Positions 1 to 8,813 of a stretch of 64,000 nucleotides of DNA are shown in pieces (position 1 is the first letter of the stretch; the number at the start of each line of letters is the position of its first letter). The notes below the pieces were generated by a model. The model saw only the letters and a program-made list of their open reading frames with translations. It searched no databases and was not told the origin of the DNA. Source of the stretch: Comamonas odontotermitis (GTDB taxonomy: Bacteria; Pseudomonadota; Gammaproteobacteria; Burkholderiales; Burkholderiaceae_C); the NCBI RefSeq assembly GCF_014207855.1, contig NZ_JACHKZ010000003.1, forward strand, positions 186,001 through 250,000, written 5' to 3'. Position numbers and translations under genes: made by a program.

Positions 1-1
1 C

Positions 2-196
2 CGTCTGAACTGGCGGCTGATGCACTACACGCCAGCCATCATCGACTATGTGGTGGCACACGAGCTGGCCCACTTGCGTGTGATGGACCACAGCCCGCGG
101 TTCTGGGACACTGTGGCGGAGGTGGTGCCCGATCACCGGGCGTTGCGCGAGCAGCTCAAATCCATTCCTGCACCCCCCTGGGATCTGGCCGCTTGA
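2..196 (+). CDS. YgjP-like zinc metallopeptidase, C-terminal fragment
   Basis: The window starts inside this gene, leaving 64 codons and a TGA stop. The visible part carries HELAHLRVMDH at about residues 20-30, the HExxH zinc-binding and catalytic motif, followed by HSPRFWDTV. This is the C-terminal half of the YgjP-like (DUF45, SprT-like) metal-dependent hydrolase family, a cytoplasmic group whose substrate is mostly unknown. The missing N-terminus lies upstream of base 1. Family assignment is confident; function is not. Confidence 0.85.
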   Translation, partial: RLNWRLMHYTPAIIDYVVAHELAHLRVMDHSPRFWDTVAEVVPDHRALREQLKSIPAPPWDLAA

Positions 197-375
197 GCAC
201 TGTTTTTCTCATCAAACCATGCGATAGCGCACAACGCAGTCAAAGCGGTCAGCTATCATATTTGTAGTAATTTGTGCGTACGGATGAGGCGTGCACGCGG
301 TGCATCCTCGCCAAGCCAGCATTGTGTGTAGAGCGGGCGCGCCTGGGCCCGCATGGAGACTGAAAAGGTACCGCC

Positions 376-807
376 ATGACATTGACCGCAGAGCAGCAAA
401 CGATCCATCCCGCCACCGGCTATGCCGGCGACATTGCACCAGAGCTGGCGTGGCACTGGGTGCAGAGTGGCGAGGCCGTGCTGGTGGACGTGCGCACCGA
501 TGCCGAGCGCGCCTGGGTGGGGCAGGTGCCGGGCGCTGTGCCACTCGCCTGGAAGCAATGGCCCAGCATGGCAATGAACCCTGACTTTGACGCCCAGTTG
601 CAGGCGGTTGCCCAGAAGGAGGCGGGGAAAAAAGTCGTGCTCCTGTGCCGAAGTGGCGTGCGCTCTGTGGCCGCCGCAAAACGCGCTACCGAGCTGGGGC
701 TAGCGGCATATAACATCCTCGAAGGCTTCGAGGGTGACGCAAACAGCCAGGGCCAGCGAGGCGGATTGGGTGGCTGGCGCCTGCATGGTCTGCCTTGGTT
801 TCAATAA
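376..807 (+). CDS. Single-domain rhodanese-like sulfurtransferase
   Basis: A 143-residue cytoplasmic protein with one rhodanese domain. DVRTDAERAWVG lies near residues 38-49, and the active-site loop CRSGVRS near residues 91-97 holds the catalytic cysteine, which family members use to carry persulfide sulfur. No signal peptide is visible. The ATG at 376 is preceded by AAAAGG. It stands alone: 179 bases separate it from the upstream metallopeptidase and 115 from the ABC permease. The sulfur acceptor cannot be told from sequence. Confidence 0.88.
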   Translation: MTLTAEQQTIHPATGYAGDIAPELAWHWVQSGEAVLVDVRTDAERAWVGQVPGAVPLAWKQWPSMAMNPDFDAQLQAVAQKEAGKKVVLLCRSGVRSVAAAKRATELGLAAYNILEGFEGDANSQGQRGGLGGWRLHGLPWFQ

Positions 808-922
808 AATCAATAATTTGGCAGCATAAGCGTGGCTAGGTGTAACCGCAGCTCCGATAAAGGCCACGCTGGGCTTGTCTCGCCGGTAAACTTGCCCCCT
901 CAATAGTTAACGGAGTTTTACA

Positions 923-1750
923 TTGACAGCTCGTGCTGGCAGCGCAGCGTCTGCTGCGGCCATGGTTGCCAGCGTTCGCACGCATTGGCCATTGATCAAG
1001 AAGATGACGCGCCGCGATGTGAGCGAGCGCTACACGGGTTCGGTCGTGGGGTGGCTGTGGTCGCTCATCATTCCACTGTGCATGCTGGTGATCTATACCT
1101 TTGTGTTCTCGGTGGTGTTCAAGGCGCGCTGGGGTGACCTGAACGAATCCAAGACGCAATTTGCGATGGTGCTGTTTTCGGGCCTCATCGTGTACAGCTT
1201 CTTCTCCGACGTCTTCAACCGCGTCCCGCAACTGATTCTGGGTAATGTGAGCTACGTCAAGCGCGTGGTGTTTCCGCTGGAGATTCTGGTGATCGTGGCC
1301 GTATGCTCGGCGCTGATCCAGTCGCTGGCCAGCCTGGCCGTGCTGCTGCTGGCCTTGCTGGTGCTCAACGGCGGGGTGCCGCCCACGGCCTTGCTGCTGC
1401 CGCTGATCTGGTTGCCGCTGGTGTTGCTGACGTTGGGGGTGGGCTGGTTTTTTGCGTCGCTGGGCGTTTTTGCCCGCGATCTCAAGCAAATCACCGGTGT
1501 GTTGACGACCATGCTGATGTTCGTGTCTCCGATTTTTTTTCCCGTCAAGGCATTGCCGCCAGAGTTCCAGGCCGTGATGTGGCTCAATCCGCTGACCTTT
1601 TTCATCGAACAGTCGCGTGAAGTGCTGATCTGGGGGCGCGCGCCGGATTGGGCAGCGTGGGCCATCAGTGTGGCGGTCTGTGCCATCGTGGCCTGGCTGG
1701 GGTTTGCCTGGTTCCAGAAGACACGCAAGGGATTTGCCGATGTCCTCTGA
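923..1750 (+). CDS. wzm: ABC-2 type polysaccharide export permease (Wzm-like)
   Basis: A 275-residue inner-membrane protein with about six hydrophobic segments and the ABC-2 layout of O-antigen/teichoic-acid exporters: a cytoplasmic N-terminus with RRDVSERYTGSVVGWLWSL before the first membrane span, and LNPLTFFIEQSREVL near the C-terminus. It would form the channel through which undecaprenyl-linked glycan is flipped to the periplasm. The TTG start at 923 has CGGAG eight bases upstream; an in-frame ATG at 962 is the alternative. Its 3' end overlaps the ATPase gene by 11 bases, so the pair is co-translated. Confidence 0.9.
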   Translation: MTARAGSAASAAAMVASVRTHWPLIKKMTRRDVSERYTGSVVGWLWSLIIPLCMLVIYTFVFSVVFKARWGDLNESKTQFAMVLFSGLIVYSFFSDVFNRVPQLILGNVSYVKRVVFPLEILVIVAVCSALIQSLASLAVLLLALLVLNGGVPPTALLLPLIWLPLVLLTLGVGWFFASLGVFARDLKQITGVLTTMLMFVSPIFFPVKALPPEFQAVMWLNPLTFFIEQSREVLIWGRAPDWAAWAISVAVCAIVAWLGFAWFQKTRKGFADVL

Positions 1751-3122
1751 AACGATGGCGCTCGAGATCGACGGCCTGGGCAAGTGTTTTCACGTCTACG
1801 ACAAGCCGGGCGACCGGCTGCGGCAGTTTGTGCTGCCGCGCCTGTCGCGCATGGTGGGGCGCCCTGCGCGGGATTACTACCGGGAGTTCTGGGCGCTGCA
1901 CCACCTCGACCTGCGCGTGCGCAAGGGCGAGACGGTCGGCATCATCGGCCGCAATGGCTCGGGCAAATCCACCCTGTTGCAGATGGTGTGCGGCACGCTG
2001 GAGCCAACCCGCGGCGAGGTGCGCTCGCACGGCCGCATCGCGGCGCTGCTGGAGCTGGGGGCCGGATTCAACCCTGAGTTTTCGGGCCGCGACAACGTCT
2101 ACATGAATGCCGCGCTGCTGGGGCTGTCGGATGCGCAGATCACCGAGCGCTTCGACTCGATTGCAGCATTTGCCGATATCGGCGAGTTCATGGAGCAGCC
2201 GGTCAAAACCTATTCCAGCGGTATGTATGTGCGCCTCGCGTTTGCCGTGATCGCCCATGTGGATGCCGATATTCTGGTGGTGGATGAGGCGCTTGCGGTG
2301 GGCGATGCCGTTTTCACCCAGAAATGCATGCGCTTCCTGCGCAACTTCATGCAGCGCGGCACCTTGCTGTTTGTGAGCCACGATACGGCCGCGATCAAGA
2401 GCCTGTGCGACCGTGCGGTCTGGATCGACAAGGGCCGCGTGATGCAGGTGGGACCGACCAAGGAGGTCTGTGACCGGTACATGCAGGCCTGCTACGAGGC
2501 AGAGCAGGGCGAAAGCGCCGCAGCGGGCCTGGCCGTGCCACAGGCTGAAGCGGTGCAATTGCTCTTTCATGACCAGCGTCAAGATTTTTTCCGCAGCGAG
2601 CCGCTGCGCAACGATATCGAAGTGTTCCGCTTCAACCCCGAAGCCATGTCTTTTGGCTTGGGGGGCGCCCGCATCACCGATGTGTGGCTGATGGACGCGC
2701 AGCGCCGCCCTTTGCACTGGGTAGTGGGCGGCGAGCCCGTGACTTTGCGGGTGCAGGCGCAATGCCTGCAGGCGCTGCAATCACCAATCGTCGGCTTTGT
2801 CGTGAAAGACCGGACCGGCCAGGCTGTATTTGGCGACAACAGCTACCTTACCTACCTGGGCCAACCCGTGGCCTGCGCCGCAGGCGAGCAACTGCTGGCC
2901 GAGTTCAGTTTTGACATGCCGCGCATGCCGGTGGGCCATTACGCCATCGATATTGCGCTGGCCGATGGCTCGCAGCACGACCATGTCCAGCACCACTGGA
3001 TTCAGGATGCCGTGCACTTCAAATCCGAATCCACCAACGTGGCCACGGGCCTCTTGGGGATTCCGATGCGGGGCATCGAGCTGCGTACCGGCAGCGACAA
3101 CGAAAAGAGTTCTTCGACATGA
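1740..3122 (+). CDS. wzt: Polysaccharide export ABC ATPase with glycan-binding tail (Wzt-like)
   Basis: A 460-residue ATPase partner of the preceding permease. Walker A (GRNGSGKST) lies near residue 72, the signature YSSGMYVRLAF near 158, Walker B (ILVVDEAL) near 179 and the H-loop (VSHDT) near 218. About 190 residues follow the nucleotide-binding domain and match the position and size of the Wzt C-terminal domain, which in characterised O-antigen exporters recognises the modified non-reducing end of the finished chain. A terminally modified glycan is therefore the likely cargo. It overlaps the downstream fusion gene by 4 bases (ATGA), linking exporter and chain-modifying enzyme. Confidence 0.92.
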   Translation: MSSETMALEIDGLGKCFHVYDKPGDRLRQFVLPRLSRMVGRPARDYYREFWALHHLDLRVRKGETVGIIGRNGSGKSTLLQMVCGTLEPTRGEVRSHGRIAALLELGAGFNPEFSGRDNVYMNAALLGLSDAQITERFDSIAAFADIGEFMEQPVKTYSSGMYVRLAFAVIAHVDADILVVDEALAVGDAVFTQKCMRFLRNFMQRGTLLFVSHDTAAIKSLCDRAVWIDKGRVMQVGPTKEVCDRYMQACYEAEQGESAAAGLAVPQAEAVQLLFHDQRQDFFRSEPLRNDIEVFRFNPEAMSFGLGGARITDVWLMDAQRRPLHWVVGGEPVTLRVQAQCLQALQSPIVGFVVKDRTGQAVFGDNSYLTYLGQPVACAAGEQLLAEFSFDMPRMPVGHYAIDIALADGSQHDHVQHHWIQDAVHFKSESTNVATGLLGIPMRGIELRTGSDNEKSSST

Positions 3123-5977
3123 AACCAATGACCGATGTCCTGCGCGAGGCCTCTGCGGATTACGAATGGCTGCCTCCTGCAGCCTTGATGGAGCCCCATC
3201 ACCTCACCCACCCCGCCCCATGGGCAGGCCATATTCCGTTTGCGGCCTGGCTGGTGGCAGTGGCACGGCCAGATGTACTGGTGGAGCTGGGTGCGTACTC
3301 GGGTATCTCGTACCTTGCCTTTTGCCAGGCGATTGTGGCGCAGCAGCTGCCCACCCGTGCCTATGCGGTAGATACCTGGGAGGGCGATGCCCATGCTGGG
3401 GCCTATGGCGAGCATATCTACACCAGTCTGCGGCAGCACCACGACCCCCATTACCTGCGGTTTTCCACACTGATGCGCATGCGCTTTGACGAAGCGCTGG
3501 GCAGTTTTGCGGAGGGCAGTGTCGATCTGCTGCATATTGACGGCCTGCATACCTATGAAGCCGTTCGCCATGATTTCGAGAGCTGGTTGCCCAAGCTCAG
3601 CAAGCGCGCCGTGGTGCTCTTCCATGACAGCAATGTCTACCGTGACGACTTTGGCGTACACCAGCTGTGGGCAGAGCTGAAGGATCGCTACCCCAGCCTG
3701 CACTTTCCGCACAGCAATGGCCTGGGCGTGCTGCTGGTGGGGCCTGAGCAGCCAGCGCTGCTGCGAACCCTCTGCGACCCGACCCATGCAGCGCTCCAAA
3801 GCCGGGTGCAGGCGGTGTTTGGTGCGCTGGGCGCGCGGTTTGAATACCGGGCTGAGATGCAGGCGTTGGGTCTCCAACTGGCTGATGCCCAGCAGCAGGC
3901 TCGGCAATTGGAGGCTGCGGGGCAGCAGCGCCATGCCTGGATTGAAAAGCAGGATGGCGACATCCGCGCGCTTGAGCTGACGCGCCAGCAGTGGCAAAGC
4001 CGTGCTGAGCAAGTGCAGGCGACGCTGGATGAGGCTGGCCGTCACACGCAGCAGCAGATACAGGCTCTGGAGCAGGAAGCCGCCCGCAAGCAGCAGCACA
4101 TCGAGCAGCAAACCGCCCAGATGCGGACGCTGGAGCTGGAGGCTGCCCAGAAACAGTGGCAGATCGAGCAGCAAAGCCAGCAGATGCAGGCCATGGCTCG
4201 CCAGTTGACCCCGCTGTGGCAGGTCAAGGATGCGCTGCGCTCGTTGAAAAGTGCGCTTTTCCGCCTGAAGCAAAAGCTGGCGCCGTACGAACCGGCGCTG
4301 GTGCGCAGGGTGCGGCACAGCTTGCGTCGGCGCATCCAGCGTTCACAAGGGGTTGCTCCGCAGCCCATGCCACTGCTGCCCGGGCGCAACCGAAGCTATG
4401 GTGTCCTGGCAACTGCACATACCCAGTTTGTGGCGCATGCACTGGCACAGGTGCTGCGCAAGGCGGGCTTTGAAGTTACCGTGCTGCAGGAAGTGCCCTC
4501 ACAAGGCTACGTGCTGGACATGTACATCGTGGTGTGTCCGCAGATGTTTCGGCAATTGCCTCCGGGTGAAAAGCGCATCGTGTTCCAGATGGAGCAAAGC
4601 GTCAGCCCGCGCTGGTTCACGCCCGAGTACCTGTCGATTCTGGAGAACTCCCTGTCGGCCTGGGACTATGCCCCCGCCAATCTGGCCTTTCTGGAAGGCA
4701 AGGGCGTGCGCTACCCGCACACCTTTCTGGTGCCCATTGGAGGCGTGGCCGATTACTCGCAGGCATTGCAAGCCAGCGGCGAGCCCGCCTTGCAGCCTGC
4801 TGAGCCGGTATGCGATGTGCTGTTTTATGGCGATGTCAACGCGCCGCGCCGCCAGGAGATGCTGCAGCAGCTGCAGCGCCACTTCACGGTTCGCATCGAG
4901 GGAAATCTCTTTGGCGAGGCCTTGCGCCAGGCCGTGCGCCAGGCGCGCGTCGTGGTCAACATCCACTACTACGAAGGCGCATTGCTGGAGACCACCCGCA
5001 TTTACGAATGCCTGAGCCTGGGCACGCCCGTGGTGACGGAAAGCAGTGCCGATATTGACGCCTACCATGCGCTGGTGAACAGCGGCGCCGTGCGCGTGGC
5101 GCCGGTTGGCGATGCGTCGGCGTTGGTCAAGGCGGTGGAGCAGCTGCTGCAGCAAATCACGATTGCACCGGCTGAGGTGCGCCTCGCCGTGGAGCAGGAG
5201 GTGCTGCGCAGCGCCCGGCAGTTTGAGTTCATGGCTTGCCGCGCGCTGTATGCACTGGGCCGGATCGATACCGCCAAATGGGATGCCATGACGCAAAATC
5301 AGCCGTTACCGGGTGAGCGCATGGTGCTGAGCATGCCCGAAACCCATCGCCGCCGCGCGCATTTTGTGCACGAGACGCTGCCTGGCCTTGCGCACGATGT
5401 CACAGTGTTTGACGGTGTGCGCCACAGCCCTGGCTGGCTGGGGTGCGCCATGAGCTACCACTACCTTGCCCGCAAGGCCTTGCAGGCTGGCGTGCCTCGG
5501 ATCGAGGTGATGGAAGATGATGTGGAGATGCCGCCTGATTACGCGCTGCGCCGCGGCAAGGTCGATGCCTGGCTGCAACAGCACGAAGGGGAGTGGGACA
5601 TTTTTGCCGGATTGATTGCCAAGATCCACCCCGACACTCAGGTGCTGGATGTGCAGCAGCGCGACGGCGAAACCTTTGTGGTGCTCGACCGCATGACGAG
5701 CATGGTGCACAACATCTACACCCGCCCGGCGCTGGAGGCGCTTGCCCAATGGGACGCCAATGTCCGTGATCCGCATACCAACACCATTGACACCTATCTG
5801 CAGACCAAGGCGCAGATGCGTGTGGTGACGACCCTGCCATTTTTGGTGGCGCACACGACCGAGATGGATTCGTCGCTCTGGGGTATCAACAACCAGGAGT
5901 ACCTGGCGGTCATCTACAAGGCCGAACAGGACCTGCGCCAATTGGTGGACCGATTTCTGCAGTCCGGAGCTGCATGA
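3119..5977 (+). CDS. Methyltransferase / coiled-coil / glycosyltransferase / GT25 fusion
   Basis: A 952-residue cytoplasmic protein. Residues 35-225 look like a class I SAM-dependent methyltransferase (Methyltransf_24 type): VLVELGAYSG near 53-62 and DLLHIDGLHTYEAV near 136-149. Residues 245-365 are a Gln/Glu/Ala-rich coiled coil. Residues 410-690 resemble a GT-B C-terminal half (CDVLFYGDVNAPRR near 565, then YECLSLGTPVV). Residues 730-900 match LPS glycosyltransferase family 25 (GWLGCAMSYHYLARKAL, then VMEDDVEMPPDY holding the acidic metal site). It is translationally coupled to wzt and probably finishes or caps the exported glycan. The domain order is seen; the sugar donors and the capping role are inference. 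Confidence 0.8.
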   Translation: MKPMTDVLREASADYEWLPPAALMEPHHLTHPAPWAGHIPFAAWLVAVARPDVLVELGAYSGISYLAFCQAIVAQQLPTRAYAVDTWEGDAHAGAYGEHIYTSLRQHHDPHYLRFSTLMRMRFDEALGSFAEGSVDLLHIDGLHTYEAVRHDFESWLPKLSKRAVVLFHDSNVYRDDFGVHQLWAELKDRYPSLHFPHSNGLGVLLVGPEQPALLRTLCDPTHAALQSRVQAVFGALGARFEYRAEMQALGLQLADAQQQARQLEAAGQQRHAWIEKQDGDIRALELTRQQWQSRAEQVQATLDEAGRHTQQQIQALEQEAARKQQHIEQQTAQMRTLELEAAQKQWQIEQQSQQMQAMARQLTPLWQVKDALRSLKSALFRLKQKLAPYEPALVRRVRHSLRRRIQRSQGVAPQPMPLLPGRNRSYGVLATAHTQFVAHALAQVLRKAGFEVTVLQEVPSQGYVLDMYIVVCPQMFRQLPPGEKRIVFQMEQSVSPRWFTPEYLSILENSLSAWDYAPANLAFLEGKGVRYPHTFLVPIGGVADYSQALQASGEPALQPAEPVCDVLFYGDVNAPRRQEMLQQLQRHFTVRIEGNLFGEALRQAVRQARVVVNIHYYEGALLETTRIYECLSLGTPVVTESSADIDAYHALVNSGAVRVAPVGDASALVKAVEQLLQQITIAPAEVRLAVEQEVLRSARQFEFMACRALYALGRIDTAKWDAMTQNQPLPGERMVLSMPETHRRRAHFVHETLPGLAHDVTVFDGVRHSPGWLGCAMSYHYLARKALQAGVPRIEVMEDDVEMPPDYALRRGKVDAWLQQHEGEWDIFAGLIAKIHPDTQVLDVQQRDGETFVVLDRMTSMVHNIYTRPALEALAQWDANVRDPHTNTIDTYLQTKAQMRVVTTLPFLVAHTTEMDSSLWGINNQEYLAVIYKAEQDLRQLVDRFLQSGAA

Positions 5978-5990
5978 CACCCGCCCCAAT

Positions 5991-6027
5991 AAAAAAACCG
6001 CGCAAGAAAAGCCTGCGCGGGTTTTTT
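5991..6027. terminator. Bidirectional rho-independent terminator
   Basis: A CCGCGCA/TGCGCGG stem with a nine-base loop is flanked by an A-run on the left and a T-run on the right. It can end both the rightward exporter operon and the leftward BON-LysM gene. Confidence 0.85.
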
Positions 6028-6049
6028 GATGGGCCTAAAGGCTCTAGCT

Positions 6050-6508
6050 TTACAGCGCAGGAATACGCAGCTTCTGGCCTGGGTAGATCTTGTTGGGGTC
6101 GCTCAACATTGGCTTGTTGGCTTCAAAGATCACCATGTACTTGTTGGCGTCGCCATACATCTTCTTGGAGATGCCCGATAGCGTGTCGCCAGAGACCACG
6201 TCGTAGTACTTGGCTTCGGGTTCGGGGTTGGTGACGGACATCTGGTTGTCCACATCGCTCACGCTCGAGACATTGCCGCAGCACAGGGTTACCTTTTCCT
6301 TGGCAGCCTGCGTGGGGGCAGTGCCGGTCACGGTGACCTTGCCTGCGTCAAAGGCGACTTTGACATCGGTCACGCCCAGGTTCTGGGTGCCGATGTACTT
6401 CTCGATCGCTGCGCCTGCTGTGGCGTTCAGGTCCTGAGGGGCGGCAGCGGCTTCTTTGCCTCCAAACAGTTTTTCACCGGCTTCCTTGATAAAGCTGAAC
6501 AGTCCCAT
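6050..6508 (-). CDS. BON-LysM domain protein, Kbp/YgaU-like
   Basis: A 152-residue protein of the same length class and layout as E. coli Kbp (YgaU), a cytoplasmic potassium-binding protein. A short N-terminal helix (MGLFSFIKEAGEKLFG) is followed by a BON domain at about 25-90 and a LysM domain at about 100-150 (YYDVVSGDTLSGISKKMYGD, ending IYPGQKLRIPAL). No signal peptide is visible, as in Kbp. The start is set by AAGGAG seven to eight bases upstream of the ATG; a longer frame to 6682 has no such site. It is a single gene transcribed toward the shared terminator. Potassium binding is inferred from the family. Confidence 0.88.
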   Translation of the reverse strand: MGLFSFIKEAGEKLFGGKEAAAAPQDLNATAGAAIEKYIGTQNLGVTDVKVAFDAGKVTVTGTAPTQAAKEKVTLCCGNVSSVSDVDNQMSVTNPEPEAKYYDVVSGDTLSGISKKMYGDANKYMVIFEANKPMLSDPNKIYPGQKLRIPAL

Positions 6509-6689
6509 TGATTGACTCCTTGAAGGTTGGTTGCAGGAACTACTCAATATAAACGGCTTTGGCGCCAAGGCAATGTCAGCGAAGGGCGCTTGAAAAAAAT
6601 TCACAGTACCCGCAGTGCGCACTACCGGTGCCAAGCCGGTAATTGCCGTAGATGTTGCAAGTGCAACAAAGGATGAATGCAAAAAGACT

Positions 6690-6695
6690 GATAAT
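6690..6695 (+). promoter_or_regulatory. Candidate -10 box (GATAAT) for coaX
   Basis: GATAAT ends eight bases before the preferred coaX ATG at 6703, so transcription would start at or next to that codon and the mRNA may be leaderless. No good -35 box is seen at the right spacing, so this is tentative. Confidence 0.3.
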
Positions 6696-6702
6696 GCCGC
6701 CC

Positions 6703-7476
6703 ATGCAATTTCTGGCCATTGACGTAGGGAACACGCGCCTCAAGTGGGCAATGTATGACGAGCCGCGCCCGGGTGCGGCCGTGCTTGCCCATGGCGTGGA
6801 GTTTTTGGACAACATCGAACGCCTGGCCGAAGGCAGCTGGGCGGAGCTGCCTGAGCCCCGGCAGATGCTGGGCTGCGTGGTGGCGGGCGATGTGGTGCGC
6901 CGCCGCGTGCAGGAGCAGTTGGAGATCTGGGATGTCTCGCCCCATTGGGTGGTCTCGACCACGCAAGAGGCGGGCCTGACCAATGGCTACGACCACCCGT
7001 CCCGGCTGGGCACGGACCGCTGGATTGCCATGATCGGCGCCTGGCACCATGTGCTGGCACAAGGGCGACAGCGGCCGGTGGTTGTGGTCATGGTTGGTAC
7101 GGCCGTGACGGTGGAGGCCATCGATGCGAGCGGCAGGTTCCTGGGCGGCCTGATTCTGCCCGGCCACGGCATCATGCTGCGCGCGCTGGAAGCGGGCACC
7201 GCTGGCCTGCATGTGCCCACGGGCAATGTCTGTGCCTTCCCTACCAATACCAGTGATGCGCTCACCAGTGGCGGCACTTATGCCATTGCGGGAGCGGTGG
7301 AGCGCATGGTGCAGCACGTGATTGCGCACTGCGGCGAGGAGCCTGCGTGTGTCATGACTGGCGGCGCTGGCTGGAAAATGATGCCCAGCATGACGCGTCC
7401 GTTCGAGCTGGTGGAAAACCTGATTTTTGACGGCTTGCTGCACATTGCGCAGAGCCGCTTCGGTGCTGCAGCCTGA
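6703..7476 (+). CDS. coaX: Type III pantothenate kinase
   Basis: Catalyses ATP-dependent phosphorylation of pantothenate, the first step of coenzyme A synthesis. The 257-residue product starts [15 protein letters not shown], the phosphate-binding DxGNT motif of the ASKHA fold. GTDRW lies near residue 102, the second nucleotide motif ([13 protein letters not shown]) near 130 and [12 protein letters not shown] near 147. ATGs at 6652 and 6694 are in frame, but 6703 places the DVGNT motif where the family has it. No Shine-Dalgarno is visible, consistent with a leaderless message. It has no operon partner here, and its usual companion birA is not in the window. Confidence 0.93.
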   Translation: MQFLAIDVGNTRLKWAMYDEPRPGAAVLAHGVEFLDNIERLAEGSWAELPEPRQMLGCVVAGDVVRRRVQEQLEIWDVSPHWVVSTTQEAGLTNGYDHPSRLGTDRWIAMIGAWHHVLAQGRQRPVVVVMVGTAVTVEAIDASGRFLGGLILPGHGIMLRALEAGTAGLHVPTGNVCAFPTNTSDALTSGGTYAIAGAVERMVQHVIAHCGEEPACVMTGGAGWKMMPSMTRPFELVENLIFDGLLHIAQSRFGAAA

Positions 7477-7497
7477 GTAGCCGGTGAAAAATCCAGC

Positions 7498-7542
7498 TTT
7501 TTTGACAGCGGTGTCAGGAAAAAATAGACGTCTATAGCTATA
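7498..7542. repeat. Cluster of short palindromes between coaX and rfbB
   Basis: TTTTTTGACA-GCGG-TGTCAGGAAAAAA is a quasi-palindrome, followed by the perfect palindromes TAGACGTCTA (7525-7534) and TATAGCTATA (7533-7542), which share two bases. The first could terminate coaX; the TATAGCTATA core recurs in other gaps of this window. Confidence 0.4.
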
Positions 7543-7670
7543 AAAATAGTAGTAATCCGGGGTATTGGTCAACCTCGTTACAAGTGGGCTGAGGCTTTGC
7601 GAATGCTCGCGGTCCGCTGGGGAAGGGCAGTGCGATAATGGGCGGTTATCGTTCACTACCCATATTGCCC

Positions 7671-8726
7671 ATGATTCTCGTCACCGGAGGCGCCGGCTTT
7701 ATCGGCTCGAATTTTGTGTTGGACTGGCTGGCTGGCTCTGAGGAGCCTGTGGTCAATCTCGACAAGCTGACCTACGCAGGCAATTTGCACAATCTGCACA
7801 GTTTGCAGGGTGATGAGCGCCATATCTTCGTGCAAGGCGATATTGGCGATCGAGCGCTGCTGGACAAGCTGCTGGCCGAGCACAAGCCCCGCGCCATTGT
7901 GCATTTCGCGGCCGAAAGCCATGTGGACCGTTCGATCCACGGACCTGAAGACTTCATCCAGACCAATGTGGTGGGAACCCTGCGCCTGCTGGAAGCAGCG
8001 CGCGCCTACTGGAATGGCCTGGAGGGCGACGCCAGGAGCGGCTTCCGCTTTCTGCACGTATCGACCGACGAAGTCTATGGCAGCCTGGAAAAGGCCGACC
8101 CGGCCTTTACCGAGACCCACAACTTCGAGCCCAACAGCCCTTACAGCGCAAGCAAGGCGGCCAGCGACCACCTGGTGCGTGCCTGGTACCACACCTACGG
8201 CCTGCCGGTGCTCACCACCAACTGCTCTAATAACTACGGCCCGTATCATTTTCCTGAAAAACTAATTCCATTAATGATTGTGAATGCACTGGCAGGGAAA
8301 AGCCTGCCTGTGTATGGCGATGGCATGCAGATCCGTGACTGGCTCTACGTCAAGGACCACTGCAGCGCGATCCGCCGCGTTCTGCAAGGCGGCCAGTTGG
8401 GCGAGACCTACAACGTCGGTGGCTGGAACGAAATGCCCAACATCGAAATCGTCCAGCGTGTATGCAGCCTGCTCGACCAGCTGCGCCCCCGGGCTGATGG
8501 CAAGCGCTATGCCGAGCAGATCACCTACGTCAAGGATCGCCCGGGCCATGACCGCCGCTATGCCATCGACGCGCGCAAGCTCGAAAAGGAGCTGGGCTGG
8601 AAGCCTGCCGAAACCTTTGACAGCGGTATCCAGAAAACCGTGCAGTGGTACCTGGACAACCAGGACTGGGTGCAGCAGGTGCAATCAGGCGCCTACAAGG
8701 ACTGGGTCAATCAACAGTACGCTTGA
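7671..8726 (+). CDS. rfbB: dTDP-glucose 4,6-dehydratase
   Basis: Second step of dTDP-L-rhamnose synthesis: oxidation, dehydration and reduction of dTDP-glucose to the 4-keto-6-deoxy sugar. The 351-residue short-chain dehydrogenase fold starts [15 protein letters not shown] (NAD-binding GGxGxxG); STDEVYG and the catalytic YSASK follow, then [14 protein letters not shown]. An ATG at 7638 would add 11 residues before the Rossmann motif, so 7671 is preferred. A GATAAT box at 7634-7639 could be its -10. First gene of the rfbBDAC run. An AT-rich stretch at about 8223-8290 uses codons (CTA, TTA, AAT, AAA) unlike the rest of the gene. Confidence 0.96.
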   Translation: MILVTGGAGFIGSNFVLDWLAGSEEPVVNLDKLTYAGNLHNLHSLQGDERHIFVQGDIGDRALLDKLLAEHKPRAIVHFAAESHVDRSIHGPEDFIQTNVVGTLRLLEAARAYWNGLEGDARSGFRFLHVSTDEVYGSLEKADPAFTETHNFEPNSPYSASKAASDHLVRAWYHTYGLPVLTTNCSNNYGPYHFPEKLIPLMIVNALAGKSLPVYGDGMQIRDWLYVKDHCSAIRRVLQGGQLGETYNVGGWNEMPNIEIVQRVCSLLDQLRPRADGKRYAEQITYVKDRPGHDRRYAIDARKLEKELGWKPAETFDSGIQKTVQWYLDNQDWVQQVQSGAYKDWVNQQYA

Positions 8727-8813
8727 GATTTGCTATGAAAACAAGACTGCTTGCGCTTGACAGGATTGTGCCAGCGGTCGTTTTTATATTCATCGACGGC
8801 GAAAGGTAGTGGA

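Noticed and set aside
836-1783. Long minus-strand frame opposite the first ABC permease
   Set aside because: Composition is His/Gln/Arg-rich and low in hydrophobic residues, typical of the antisense shadow of a membrane gene. The plus-strand frame has clear Wzm features.
6652-6702. N-terminal extension of coaX
   Set aside because: The extra 17 codons precede the conserved MxxxAIDVGNT start and match nothing in the family.
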